From Mesorhizobium sp. CAU 1732 (lineage in GTDB: Bacteria; Pseudomonadota; Alphaproteobacteria; Rhizobiales; Rhizobiaceae): a stretch of DNA of 64,000 nucleotides. Shown one piece after another: positions 9,531 to 18,308 of this stretch; position 1 is the stretch's first letter, and every line of letters starts with the position of its first letter. The translations under genes and the position numbers were made by a program. The DNA lies in contig NZ_JBDQQR010000001.1 of assembly GCF_039888675.1 (NCBI RefSeq), positions 1,860,001-1,924,000 on the forward strand. The letters run 5' to 3'. The notes under the pieces are model-generated. The model ran no database searches, was not told where the DNA came from, and saw nothing but the letters and a program-made list of their open reading frames with translations.

Positions 9531-10748
9531 TCAGTCGGAGCCTGAAGGCTTCGACGGCGCGCCCCCCGAGCCAGCAACCTTCATCCGCAGGAGCTTCACG
9601 AAGGCCCATAGCGCCTCGTTCGACTTCACCGCGCGCACCGCATGAGAACGGGCGAGGCGGTAACTGCACAGCACGCGGCCCTTCGCGCTCAGAGGCAGGA
9701 CGGTGTCGAACTGCCAGGTCTCGAGGTCGCACCAGCTTCGCTTGTAGTCTTCGTCCCCCACGCTGAAATCGTAGCGCAGCATCCCCAGTTCACAGGCCTG
9801 TTGGATCGTCGTGAAGTCCAGGAAGAAACCTGGACTGCCGCCAATGTCGTCGCGGATGCCACCGAACTCGCAGACATAGCTGTCGGATGTGACGCTGACG
9901 CCGTTGACCGCGCGGATTTCACCCGAAACCTCGACGCCATGCAGCACGAAGGGCGCGGGCTCATGGGCAAGCGCGTCCCGGAAGAGATTGCGGAAGAACG
10001 CCTGGACCTCCGCCGTGCCGAAGACGTTCGGAATGCCCTTGCTGGCAAAACGAGCGGCCTTCATGGCGAAGAAGGCATCGATCAGGCGATCCACCTCCGC
10101 GGTCGTTTTCGCCTCGACGAGCGTGTAGCCGCCTTCATCCTCGAACTTGTTCTTCTGCAGCCGCAGCTTCTTGCGCTTGCGCTTGCCGTTGCGGCGCTCG
10201 AGCATGGCATCGAGGCCGCCGGCGAGATCGACCGCCAGCGAAACGTTCGGGCTGCCAAGCGTCGCGAGGTTCGTCAGCGGATTGAGGGTTCCATCCTGCG
10301 ACGGGTTCTGGCGTTCCAGGACCAGGGCGTCGATGTCGGGCCTGGCGTCGTGGATCGCCTTGGTCAGAATGCGTGCCTGCGCCTCCGTGATCGGTTCGCG
10401 GCCACGCTGTGCCGGCACGACATTGCCATTGGCGTGGCTGCCGCCGACGAAGCGCGCCAGCCGGAACGGGCCTTGCTGCACCACTTCGAGCGCGATCGCG
10501 CAGACCGGGCGTTCGCTGTCGTGAAGCGTGGCAATGACGGCATCCGCGCCCGTGGCCTGCACCCAGGCGCGAATCCACACCGGGTGCTGCGCAGGTCCAT
10601 GCACCGCGTCGCGGCACAGGCTCTCATAGCTTGCGAATGCCGCCTCGTCAGCGGGGGTGACCGTGACCGAGATACGATCGGCGCCGCTTCTCGAAAGCGT
10701 GGGCTCCGGCATGACCGTGCTCGCACTGATTTTTGCGGCGTCAACCAT
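9531..10748 (-). CDS. GNAT/CelD-like acyltransferase (Acetyltransf_6 type)
   Basis: This 405-residue protein matches the BcsL/CelD group, which is often found in cellulose and exopolysaccharide loci. The C-terminal half holds the GNAT-like part (VEVSGEIRAVNGVSVTSDSY, then LRYDFSVGDEDYKRSW). A basic stretch RRNGKRKRKKLRLQKNKFE sits mid-protein. Start ATG 10748 is chosen because GGGGGAAGG lies about 8 bases upstream; ATG 10778 is possible. It converges on the co-polymerase with a 3-base gap and is divergent from the deacetylase at 10840. Likely role: acylation of the polysaccharide or its precursor; substrate unknown. Confidence 0.75.
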   Translation of the reverse strand: MVDAAKISASTVMPEPTLSRSGADRISVTVTPADEAAFASYESLCRDAVHGPAQHPVWIRAWVQATGADAVIATLHDSERPVCAIALEVVQQGPFRLARFVGGSHANGNVVPAQRGREPITEAQARILTKAIHDARPDIDALVLERQNPSQDGTLNPLTNLATLGSPNVSLAVDLAGGLDAMLERRNGKRKRKKLRLQKNKFEDEGGYTLVEAKTTAEVDRLIDAFFAMKAARFASKGIPNVFGTAEVQAFFRNLFRDALAHEPAPFVLHGVEVSGEIRAVNGVSVTSDSYVCEFGGIRDDIGGSPGFFLDFTTIQQACELGMLRYDFSVGDEDYKRSWCDLETWQFDTVLPLSAKGRVLCSYRLARSHAVRAVKSNEALWAFVKLLRMKVAGSGGAPSKPSGSD

Positions 10749-10839
10749 AACGCAATCCTTCCCCCGTAGATTCTGCATATGATCGATCCGCAGATGCGTC
10801 TCGGTCAGCGCGGGGAGCCTAGCTGGAATTGGTGAATCA

Positions 10840-11883
10840 ATGATCGACGCACGTGAAATTGCCCGCAAATCCATTCTAGGGGCCGCGCACTACTCGGGAA
10901 TCTCCTCGATCGCGGCGCCGTTTCTCGCCGGCGCGGGCGCGATTCTGATGCTGCACCGCGTCACTGAAACGCCTCGATCGCCGCTCGGCCTGAACAGCCA
11001 TCTGGCGATCTCTCCTCATTTTCTCGATGGCCTCCTGTCGGATTTGAAGCGGTCGGGCGCGTCGGTCGTTTCGCTCGACGAGCTTCTGGACGAATTGGGC
11101 AGCGGACGGGGCCGTCGTCTCGTCGCGATCACCGCCGACGACGCCTATCTCGACAATCTGCGCGAGGCACTGCCGGTTCTTGAAACGCACAATGCACCCT
11201 TCACGGTCTATGTCGCGCCGGGCCTCACCAGCGGAAAGGTCCTGCCATGGTGGGAGGTCGTGGAAGAACTGGCGGCCCAGCGCGATCGGCTTGAGTTCTC
11301 TGTCTCCGGCGAAAGACAGACGCTCGACTGCTCGACGCCGCGTCTGAAGCGTGACGCGGCGCGCCGGCTGATGGAACACATTGCAGGTGAAATCCCCGAG
11401 GCCGAGCAGCAGCAATTCCTGCGTGATCTCGGAGCCGAGGATCTTGGAGGCACGCCGCGCCGCTTCATGGATTGGGATGAGATCCGCCGGCTGTCGGCGC
11501 ATCCGCTCGCCACGATTGGGGCACACACCGTTCATCACTACAATCTGATGCGGTTGCCGGAAGAAATGGCGATGCTGGAGATGATCCGCTCGGCGGCCAT
11601 CATCGCAGACGAGACCGGAACGCGTCCGCGCCACTTTGCCTTTCCATATGGATACGAGGCTGCCGTCGGTGAGCGTGAGGTCCGGCTGGCCCGCCAGGCG
11701 GGCTTTGCCTCGGCAGTCACGACGCGCCACGGCGTGCTCCAGGCCGGCCACGCCGAACAACCGCATGCCCTGCCGCGCATTTCCGTCAACGGCCGTTTTC
11801 AGCGCGTCGGCTATGTCCGCACGTTGTTGTCCGGGATAACGACGCCGCTGTCGAACGGCGGCAAGCGGTTCGTGACGATTTAG
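10840..11883 (+). CDS. Polysaccharide deacetylase family protein (NodB-like)
   Basis: The 347-residue protein has a NodB-homology fold: ILMLHRV at the start, the motif-1 region VAITADDAYLDNL, and IGAHTVHHYNLMRLP as motif 2 with the metal-binding histidines. HFAFPYGYEAAVGEREV is motif 3. Motif 1 reads T-A-D-D where many family members have TFDD, so the aspartates are kept. It probably removes acetyl groups from the exopolysaccharide, opposite in effect to the divergent acyltransferase. Start ATG 10840; ribosome-binding site weak. Confidence 0.85.
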   Translation: MIDAREIARKSILGAAHYSGISSIAAPFLAGAGAILMLHRVTETPRSPLGLNSHLAISPHFLDGLLSDLKRSGASVVSLDELLDELGSGRGRRLVAITADDAYLDNLREALPVLETHNAPFTVYVAPGLTSGKVLPWWEVVEELAAQRDRLEFSVSGERQTLDCSTPRLKRDAARRLMEHIAGEIPEAEQQQFLRDLGAEDLGGTPRRFMDWDEIRRLSAHPLATIGAHTVHHYNLMRLPEEMAMLEMIRSAAIIADETGTRPRHFAFPYGYEAAVGEREVRLARQAGFASAVTTRHGVLQAGHAEQPHALPRISVNGRFQRVGYVRTLLSGITTPLSNGGKRFVTI

Positions 11884-11884
11884 A

Positions 11885-12103
11885 TCAGCCTGCGCGCGAG
11901 CGCGGCTCCTTCACCATCCATTTGATGATGAGCATCGCGGGAAGCACCCACAGCAGGCCCGTGAACAGGAAGTAGGCGAGGTGAACCAGCGGGCCGGATT
12001 CGGCCAACTGCGCGACGGCAATGATCGTTGCGAAGATCGCATAGACCGAGACCAGCAGCACCAGCAGCACGGTTCCGATCAGCTTCTTGAGACGTACGGG
12101 CAT
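11885..12103 (-). CDS. DUF2842 small membrane protein
   Basis: A 72-residue protein with two hydrophobic helices (LIGTVLLVLLVSVYAIFATI and LAYFLFTGLLWVLPAMLIIK), ending in basic residues. It looks like the DUF2842 family common in alphaproteobacteria, function unknown. Start ATG 12103 gives the family length; the frame upstream is arginine-rich non-coding sequence. It is convergent with the deacetylase and divergent from heme A synthase. Confidence 0.75.
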   Translation of the reverse strand: MPVRLKKLIGTVLLVLLVSVYAIFATIIAVAQLAESGPLVHLAYFLFTGLLWVLPAMLIIKWMVKEPRSRAG

Positions 12104-12269
12104 GATTGGCGTCCTTTGGAGCGTCTCATAAGGCCAATAGGCGCGACGGGCAAACCATTTGCCGCACCTCTGCCGGCAGGCGCGACGGCGTGTCGCGTGG
12201 CGTGCGCTTGCGCTGCGGGCGGCGATGATCCACGACACGGGCACGAAACCGTTCGCAGGAACGAGCCTT

Positions 12270-13361
12270 ATGGCCGACCAGGCGCTGTCCCCGTCTCATC
12301 CATTGAAAGCCATCGAGCGCGAGCGCCGCAACCGCCTCTATGTGCGTGTGTGGCTTTATATCGTGCTTGTCGTGCTTCTGGCGCTTTTCCTCGTCGGCGG
12401 CGCGACGCGGCTGACCGGCTCCGGCCTCTCCATCACCGAATGGAAACCGATACACGGCGTCATTCCGCCCATCGGCGAGGCGCAATGGCAGGAGGAACTG
12501 GAGAAATACCGCCAGATCCCGCAATACCAGCAGATCAACAAGGGCATGTCCCTTGAGGAGTTCAAGGTCATCTTCTGGTGGGAATGGGCGCATCGTGTGC
12601 TTGCGCGGGGCGTCGGCATTCTCGTGGCGCTGCCGCTCGCGTTCTTCTGGGTGACCGGGCGGCTTGAGCGTCATCTGAAGCCGAAGCTCGTCGGTCTCCT
12701 GGCGTTGGGTGGCCTTCAAGGCTTCATCGGCTGGTGGATGGTCGCCTCGGGCCTGTCGGAGCGGGTGTCCGTGAGCCAGTACCGACTCGCGACGCATCTG
12801 GTTCTCGCCTGCCTGATCTTCACCGCCACGATGCTCATAGCGCGGGGGCTGGCCCCGCATACGGCCGGCCCGGCGCCGGAACGCACGCGCCGCCTTGCCG
12901 GCTGGATGGTGGTTCTGGTGCTCATCCAGATTTATCTCGGCGCGCTGGTGGCCGGCCTTCACGCCGGCATGACGTTCAACACCTGGCCCCTGATGGACGG
13001 GCGCGTCTGGCCGGACCAGTTGCTGCTGCTCGAGCCGATGTGGCGCAATTTTTTCGAAAACCCGAAGACAGTGCAGTTCGTCCACCGTCTCGGCGCTTAC
13101 GTGATCTTCGCCGCCGCCCTGTGGCACGCCATCGTGACATGGCGGCAAGCGCCGGGCTCGACGCATGCGTACCGCGCGATCGTGCTGTTCGGGCTGGTGA
13201 CGTTGCAGGCGGTGATCGGCATCGTGACGCTCTTGACCGTCGTGCAGCTTCACCCGGCGATCACGCATCACGCGCTGGCGATCATCCTGCTTGGTTTTGC
13301 CGCCGCGCATTGGCGCGGCACGAAGGGCAGCTATCCGCTGCCGACCGCGATCAGGACCTGA
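12270..13361 (+). CDS. ctaA: Heme A synthase (COX15/CtaA)
   Basis: The 363-residue integral membrane enzyme oxidises heme O to heme A for aa3-type cytochrome oxidase. Eight helices are apparent. The first helix is followed by [18 protein letters not shown], and helices with conserved histidines include [36 protein letters not shown] and [17 protein letters not shown] 12270 is preceded by AGGA at a good distance, and the protein then matches the usual COX15 length. Its last 11 bases overlap the end of the convergent kinase gene. Confidence 0.92.
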   Translation: MADQALSPSHPLKAIERERRNRLYVRVWLYIVLVVLLALFLVGGATRLTGSGLSITEWKPIHGVIPPIGEAQWQEELEKYRQIPQYQQINKGMSLEEFKVIFWWEWAHRVLARGVGILVALPLAFFWVTGRLERHLKPKLVGLLALGGLQGFIGWWMVASGLSERVSVSQYRLATHLVLACLIFTATMLIARGLAPHTAGPAPERTRRLAGWMVVLVLIQIYLGALVAGLHAGMTFNTWPLMDGRVWPDQLLLLEPMWRNFFENPKTVQFVHRLGAYVIFAAALWHAIVTWRQAPGSTHAYRAIVLFGLVTLQAVIGIVTLLTVVQLHPAITHHALAIILLGFAAAHWRGTKGSYPLPTAIRT

Positions 13362-14187
13362 CCTGATCGGCGGCAGCGCGAACGGCACGGCCGACCGCAA
13401 GGCTCCGCTGCGCTTCCTCGGTGTTGCCGTCTTCCAGATGCCAGGACGCTGACAGCGCGGAAAACGCGAACGCGTAGTCGAGAACTTTTTCGATGTCGCA
13501 GGCGAGTTCGCGCGACAGGATCGTCGCCATCGAAACCGCGCGTGCGGGGTCGGTTCGCAATTCGGACTCCACCGGATTGTAGAACAGATTGGCGATGTCG
13601 AAGGCGGGGTCGCCCAACACGCCCTTCGCGTCGATCGCCAGCCAGCCACGGTCGCCCGACAGGATGTTCTCGTGGTGGATGTCGCCATGCAGCGGGCGCA
13701 CGTCTTTCTGATTCTCCAGCAGCCTCGCCGCAATTTCAGCCGCATCCACGAACTGTGAATGTTCGCGGGCGATGCGGTCGGCTTGCGCCTTTGCGAACAG
13801 ACCGGCGAAGTTCTCGGTCAGGCTGGTCAGCGTGGCAGGCGGGGCTGCATCCCGCGTCGCATGCAGTCGCTTGACCACATCGGCCGCGATCTCGGTCGCT
13901 GCATCGTCGCCGTGGTCTTCGAGGTGGGTAAGCAGCGTGCGTTCACCCGCCCATTCGAGCAGCGACAACGCGCCGTCTTCATCGAGCAGCCGGATCGCGC
14001 CCGCGCCGTCGATCCAGCGCAGGAAATCGTTGCCGCCGGGCACTTCCTTCTGCGCCAGCACGCTCGCCTGCTTGAGCGCCGCCATGCGTCCGTCAGGAAG
14101 CGTGACTTTCCAGACCTTCCCTCCGATACCGTCGGAGAGAAGGTCTGGATCGGATATCTGCCATCTCGGCGGCAGGGCAGGGAGCAC
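13351..14187 (-). CDS. Aminoglycoside/streptomycin 6-kinase-like phosphotransferase
   Basis: The 278-residue protein has an APH fold: an N-terminal lobe with [14 protein letters not shown], then the catalytic loop [11 protein letters not shown] (Asp, His and Asn present) and the metal-binding segment [20 protein letters not shown]. It resembles the APH(6)/hydroxyurea-phosphotransferase group. Chromosomal copies in soil bacteria need not confer resistance. The GTG start at 14187 directly abuts the stop of argC, so the two are probably co-transcribed. Its 3' end overlaps ctaA by 11 bases in convergent orientation. Confidence 0.8.
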   Translation of the reverse strand: MLPALPPRWQISDPDLLSDGIGGKVWKVTLPDGRMAALKQASVLAQKEVPGGNDFLRWIDGAGAIRLLDEDGALSLLEWAGERTLLTHLEDHGDDAATEIAADVVKRLHATRDAAPPATLTSLTENFAGLFAKAQADRIAREHSQFVDAAEIAARLLENQKDVRPLHGDIHHENILSGDRGWLAIDAKGVLGDPAFDIANLFYNPVESELRTDPARAVSMATILSRELACDIEKVLDYAFAFSALSASWHLEDGNTEEAQRSLAVGRAVRAAADQVRS

Positions 14188-15126
14188 TCAGGCCGCCTTG
14201 CCCAGCATCAGATCCATATTCTGGACCGCGGCACCCGACGCGCCCTTGCCGAGATTGTCGAGCAGCGCGACGAGGTTCGCCTGCCCGGTATCCTTGGCCC
14301 CGAAGACGAAGAGCTTCATACGGTTGGTGTCGTTGAGTTCGGTCGGATCGAGGCGGCCGAGTTTCGCACTGACCGCGAGCGGCACCACTTCGACGATGTC
14401 CTGCCCGGCATAATGCGCGTCGAGCGCAGCATGCAGGTCGCCGACCGAAAGATCGCCGTTGAGCTCGGACAGATGCAACGGCACCTGTACGATCATGCCT
14501 TGCGCAAAGCGGCCGACGCTGGGTGAGAAGATCGGCCGGCGCGACAGCATGCCGTGAAGCTGCAACTCGGCGACGTGCTTGTGCGTCAGTGTCAGGCCGT
14601 AGAGAAAGTGCGGCGCGGCGATGTGGTCGGGCGCTGATGCATCCTCCATCTGCGCGATCATCTGCTTGCCGCCGCCGGTGTAGCCGGACACCGCGTTGAC
14701 GCTGATCGGATAGTCCGATGGCAGAAGCCCTGCCTGCACCAGAGGACGGATCAGGCCGATCGCACCGGTCGGATAGCATCCCGGATTGGCGACGAAGCGC
14801 GCATTGGCGATCCGGTCGGCCTGCTGCGCATCCATTTCGGCGAAGCCATAGGCCCAGTCCGGGTTCACGCGGTTCGCGGTTGAAGTGTCGATCACCCGCG
14901 TCGAATTGTTGCCGTCGAGCATCGACACGGATTCGCGCGCCGCGTCGTCGGGAAGGCACAGGATCGCGATGTCGGCCTCGTTCAGCATCTGCCTGCGCAT
15001 GTCGGGATTGCGCCGCTCGGCCTGCGGGATCGACAGCATGTCGAGGTCGCTGCGCGCGCCGAGCCGCTGCGTGATCTGGAGGCCCGTGGTGCCGTGTTCG
15101 CCGTCGATGAAGATTTTCGGTTTCAT
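14188..15126 (-). CDS. argC: N-acetyl-gamma-glutamyl-phosphate reductase
   Basis: NADPH-dependent third step of arginine synthesis. The 312-residue protein begins [18 protein letters not shown] (nucleotide-binding G-x-x-G). The catalytic cysteine is Cys117 in [18 protein letters not shown]. The length and the short N-terminal form match the type 2 ArgC group found in rhizobia. It lies downstream of agmatinase in the same direction (81-base gap) and directly upstream of the APH-like kinase. Confidence 0.95.
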   Translation of the reverse strand: MKPKIFIDGEHGTTGLQITQRLGARSDLDMLSIPQAERRNPDMRRQMLNEADIAILCLPDDAARESVSMLDGNNSTRVIDTSTANRVNPDWAYGFAEMDAQQADRIANARFVANPGCYPTGAIGLIRPLVQAGLLPSDYPISVNAVSGYTGGGKQMIAQMEDASAPDHIAAPHFLYGLTLTHKHVAELQLHGMLSRRPIFSPSVGRFAQGMIVQVPLHLSELNGDLSVGDLHAALDAHYAGQDIVEVVPLAVSAKLGRLDPTELNDTNRMKLFVFGAKDTGQANLVALLDNLGKGASGAAVQNMDLMLGKAA

Positions 15127-15207
15127 GGATATCGTCCGTTCGTGTCGTAAAAACAGATGGTTGCGGCGTCCGCCGGAATCAATCCGGCAAGCGCTTGAAT
15201 CATCGTG

Positions 15208-16158
15208 TCATCGTCGTGCGCGGTTCTCGGCCAGCAGGCCGAGATAGTGCATCGCGACCGTTGCACCCGCAATCGCCGTGATGTCGGCATGGTCGTAGGC
15301 GGGTGCGACTTCGACCACGTCGGCGCCGGCGAGATCGATCCCGCCCAACTGCCGCAACACGGAGAGCATCTTGGCGGAGGAGGGGCCGCCCGCGACCGGC
15401 GTGCCTGTTCCCGGCGCGAAGGCCGGATCGAGGCAATCGATATCGAACGTGATGTAGGTTTTCTTGCCGCCGGTCCGCTCATGGATCGCATAGGCGATGT
15501 CGGTCGCCTTCATGTCCTCCAGCTCGTAGCCGTAGATGATCTTGATGCCGAAATCCTCGGGCGCATGGGTGCGGATGCCGATCTGGATCGAGCGCTCGGG
15601 ATCGATGATGCCTTCGCGCGCCGCCCGCGCCACGAAGGAACCGTGGTCGATGCGTTTCGCATCGTCGAACCATGTGTCCTGATGCGCGTCGAACTGCACG
15701 AGTGCCAGCGGACCGTGCTTCGCGGCATGCGCCTTCAGAAGCGGCCACGTGACGAAATGATCGCCCCCCAGAGACAGCAGGAAATCGGCCTGCTTGAGAA
15801 TCTTCGCGGCTTCACGCTCGATCGTCGCCGGCGTCTTCTGGTGGTTGCCGTAGTCGAGCAGGCAGTCGCCATAGTCGATGACCGACATGGCTTCGAACAG
15901 ATCGAGATTGAACGGATATTGCGGATCGACGTCGAAAATCGCCGACGCACGCCTGATCGCCTGCGGGCCGAAGCGCGCGCCGGGCCGATTGGAGACGGCC
16001 GCATCGAACGGGATGCCCCACACGACCGCGTCGGCACCCTTCACATCCTTCGAGAATTTGCGCCGCATGAAGGACAGCGCGCCGGCATATGTCGGCTCGC
16101 TCTCGCTGCCCATTGCCTTGCGGGCGGTAAAGGCGCGGTCGATGGCGTTCGATGGCAT
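15208..16158 (-). CDS. speB: Agmatinase (ureohydrolase family)
   Basis: The manganese enzyme hydrolyses agmatine to putrescine and urea. The metal ligands appear in LSLGGDHFVTWPL, LVQFDAHQDTW and FDIDCLDPAFAPGTGTPVAG. Start ATG 16158 has AGGAAAG 8 bases upstream and gives 316 residues, usual for the family. It is followed in the same direction by argC, placing arginine synthesis and polyamine/agmatine metabolism together. A related ureohydrolase substrate, such as guanidinobutyrate, cannot be excluded. Confidence 0.9.
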   Translation of the reverse strand: MPSNAIDRAFTARKAMGSESEPTYAGALSFMRRKFSKDVKGADAVVWGIPFDAAVSNRPGARFGPQAIRRASAIFDVDPQYPFNLDLFEAMSVIDYGDCLLDYGNHQKTPATIEREAAKILKQADFLLSLGGDHFVTWPLLKAHAAKHGPLALVQFDAHQDTWFDDAKRIDHGSFVARAAREGIIDPERSIQIGIRTHAPEDFGIKIIYGYELEDMKATDIAYAIHERTGGKKTYITFDIDCLDPAFAPGTGTPVAGGPSSAKMLSVLRQLGGIDLAGADVVEVAPAYDHADITAIAGATVAMHYLGLLAENRARR

Positions 16159-16239
16159 GCGGTGTCTTTCCTGTGTCGCCCAATCCGACCTGGGCGGTGC
16201 CATATAGCAGCAATACAAAAGTCCCGCGACTGCCAGATG

Positions 16240-16539
16240 TCACTTGGGATCAAACAGGTCCGGATCGATCTCCCTGGCACCGTGAAAAATATGGAGGACG
16301 TCCACAGAATCGGCCCCGACACGGTAGAAGATCAGGTAGTTTCCATAGACTCTGCGTCTGATGCCCTTTGCTTCGTAGCCCTTGAGAAACGGATACGCCT
16401 GGGGGAAGTCACCCAAGGCGATGCAGCGCTCATGGATATTGTCCAGGAAGGTTTCCGCGTGCGTGAGGCTGTCATTGGCGATGTGACGGGCAATATTGAT
16501 CGTATCGTTCCACGCCGCGTCCGTGATCACCACCCTCAT
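16240..16539 (-). CDS. RelE/ParE-family toxin
   Basis: The 99-residue protein has the ParE/RelE fold signature: VVITDAAWNDTINIARHIAN at the N-terminus and RRRVYGNYLIFYRVGADSVDVLHIFHG at the C-terminus. ParE-type toxins act on DNA gyrase, RelE-type on translating ribosomes; the N-terminal helical hairpin favours ParE. Its start overlaps the antitoxin stop by ATGA, the usual antitoxin-toxin order. Confidence 0.85.
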   Translation of the reverse strand: MRVVITDAAWNDTINIARHIANDSLTHAETFLDNIHERCIALGDFPQAYPFLKGYEAKGIRRRVYGNYLIFYRVGADSVDVLHIFHGAREIDPDLFDPK

Positions 16540-16820
16540 GACCGGGTGCCGGCCTCGCGTCGAAGCGTTTCGCGCATCGTCTTAAAAGCTTCGTCAATCG
16601 GAATGGTACGCCCTGCTTCAGCGTCCGCAATGCCACGCGACAGCGCTTCGTCCAGAGCTTTCATGCGTGCGGCGCGGCTCCGCTCCTGCAGATATCGTTC
16701 GCGAACGAGGTTCCGCACATACTCGCTGTTCGACGCGAACGCGCCGCGCTTCACTTCGTCTCGAACGAACTGTTCCAGCTCGTCGGTAAGCGTGAGCGTC
16801 ATTTGTCCGGCAGGTTTCAT
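16536..16820 (-). CDS. ParD-like ribbon-helix-helix antitoxin
   Basis: A short protein whose N-terminus MTLTLTDELEQFVRDEVKRG and following SNSEYVRNLVRERYLQE form a ribbon-helix-helix DNA-binding domain. The C-terminal half should wrap the toxin. Two starts are possible: ATG 16820, which would be almost leaderless given the TATAAT at 16827-16832 on the minus strand, or ATG 16802 (MTLTLTDE), which fits the family better. Expected to repress its own promoter. Confidence 0.8.
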   Translation of the reverse strand: MKPAGQMTLTLTDELEQFVRDEVKRGAFASNSEYVRNLVRERYLQERSRAARMKALDEALSRGIADAEAGRTIPIDEAFKTMRETLRREAGTRS

Positions 16821-16861
16821 AAGTGTATTATAGTGTTTTCCACTGTTCGACGCTACCCAAC

Positions 16862-16893
16862 AAAAAAGCGGACCCGAAGGCCCGCTTTTCCGT
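16862..16893 (-). terminator. Intrinsic terminator of rplM-rpsI
   Basis: On the minus strand AAAAGCGGGCC, loop TTCG, GGTCCGCTTTTTT forms a UUCG-capped hairpin with one G-U pair and a T tract, 20 bases after the rpsI stop. Confidence 0.88.
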
Positions 16894-16912
16894 CTGTCCG
16901 AATTCGCAGCGC

Positions 16913-17389
16913 TTAGCGCTTCGAGAACTGGAACGAGCGGCGGGCCTTGGCCTTGCCGTACTTCTTACGCTCGACGGTACGGCTGTCGCGCGTCAGGAAG
17001 CCGCCCTTCTTGAGCACGCCGCGCAGCGTCGGCTCGTAATAGGTGAGCGCCTTCGAGATGCCGTGACGGACAGCACCGGCCTGGCCGGAGAGACCGCCGC
17101 CGATGACCGTCGCGATGACGTCATACTGGCCGTTGCGGGCGGCTGCGACGATCGGCTGCTGCAGGATCATCTGCAGAACCGGGCGTGCGAAGTACTTGTC
17201 GTACTCCTTGTCGTTGACGACGATCTTGCCCGAGCCCGGCTTGACCCAGACGCGTGCGATCGCGTCCTTGCGCTTGCCGGTGGCATAGGCGCGGCCCTGC
17301 TTGTCCAGCTTCTGGACGTGCACGGGCGCTGCCGGCTGCTCGCCGGCGGTCGCCTGACCGAGTTCTGCGAGGGAGGAAAGGTCAGCCAT
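16913..17389 (-). CDS. rpsI: 30S ribosomal protein S9
   Basis: The small-subunit protein contacts the P-site tRNA through its C-terminal tail. The body includes [20 protein letters not shown] and [19 protein letters not shown]. The tail ends [17 protein letters not shown], the canonical S9 ending. 158 residues, with an alphaproteobacterial N-terminal extension. ATG 17389 shares one base with the rplM stop (TAATG), preceded by GGGAGG. Confidence 0.97.
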   Translation of the reverse strand: MADLSSLAELGQATAGEQPAAPVHVQKLDKQGRAYATGKRKDAIARVWVKPGSGKIVVNDKEYDKYFARPVLQMILQQPIVAAARNGQYDVIATVIGGGLSGQAGAVRHGISKALTYYEPTLRGVLKKGGFLTRDSRTVERKKYGKAKARRSFQFSKR

Positions 17390-17853
17390 TATGCGGCCCT
17401 CTTGTTCTTGGAGTTGAGCGCGCCGACGTCGAGCGTGACGGGCTGCTGCGCTTCGTGCGGATGATCCGCGCCGGCATAGACGCGAAGGTTCTTCATCTGG
17501 CGACGGCCGAGCGGGCCGCGCGGGATCATGCGTTCGACGGCCTTCTCGACCACGCGCTCCGGAAAACGGCCTTCCAGGATGTCGCGCGCGGTGCGCTCCT
17601 TGATGCCGCCGGGGTGGCCGGTGTGCCAGTAATACTTCTTGTCGGTGTATTTCTTGCCGGTGAGCGTGATCTTGCCGGCATTGATGATGATGACATTGTC
17701 ACCGTCATCGACATGCGGGGTGAAGGTCGGCTTGTTCTTGCCGCGGAGGATGTTGGCGACGATGGAGGCGAGGCGGCCGACGACGAGACCTTCGGCGTCG
17801 ATCAGCACCCACTTCTTCACCACGTCCGCAGGCTTCTGCGAAAAGGTTGTCAT
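17389..17853 (-). CDS. rplM: 50S ribosomal protein L13
   Basis: The 154-residue large-subunit assembly protein shows [60 protein letters not shown] and [21 protein letters not shown], all hallmarks of L13. It heads the rplM-rpsI operon. A consensus-like promoter lies 125 bases upstream at 17978-18006. Confidence 0.97.
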   Translation of the reverse strand: MTTFSQKPADVVKKWVLIDAEGLVVGRLASIVANILRGKNKPTFTPHVDDGDNVIIINAGKITLTGKKYTDKKYYWHTGHPGGIKERTARDILEGRFPERVVEKAVERMIPRGPLGRRQMKNLRVYAGADHPHEAQQPVTLDVGALNSKNKRAA

Positions 17854-18308
17854 GGTTTCTGGCTTTCGTTTGGACCTTGGAAATCAAGGCGTTTCTTGTT
17901 GCTTGTGTTGGCAGGATGGCTGGGCCTTCCGTCCAACAAGAAAACGGCGGCTTTCGAGGGCCGCTGCTTCTGGTGGGCTTATATGTGTGACGCACAGAGC
18001 AGTCAAGCAGTCGAAATCGCCGCTTAATCGATAAAATCATTCTAATGCAATGGCTTAGGAATGTGGTAATATTTTACCGCAATGAAAAGCACTGCGGCGA
18101 GGCCTGCGGAACGCCTCAGACGTCCAAAATTCGATTGCGACCAGCCTCAGGGCTTGAGCACGTACCTGCGTGTGTCCCTGACGTCAGCGCACCCCAGGTT
18201 GCGCGTGGCTATTTGTGCTGCGCGCACGGGTTGAATTCAGCTTTCGTCTCCGTATGCTGCGGGCAAATCTCCTTCGATTTTCCGACATGCACAAGGGCCC
18301 CAAGCCTT
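17854..18308. other. Intergenic region between rplM and the MscS channel
   Basis: 455 bases without a gene. It holds the rplM promoter (17978-18006). On the minus strand in the rplM leader there is a small GC hairpin GCGGC...GCCGC followed by CGTTTTC (about 17945-17970) that could act as an attenuator. An AT-rich patch at 18023-18085 may hold the channel promoter. No further coding sequence is seen. Confidence 0.45.
17978..18006 (-). promoter_or_regulatory. Sigma-70 promoter of rplM-rpsI
   Basis: On the minus strand TTGACT (18001-18006), a 17-base spacer, then TATAAG (17978-17983). This is close to consensus and correctly oriented. It predicts a leader of about 115 bases. Confidence 0.8.
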
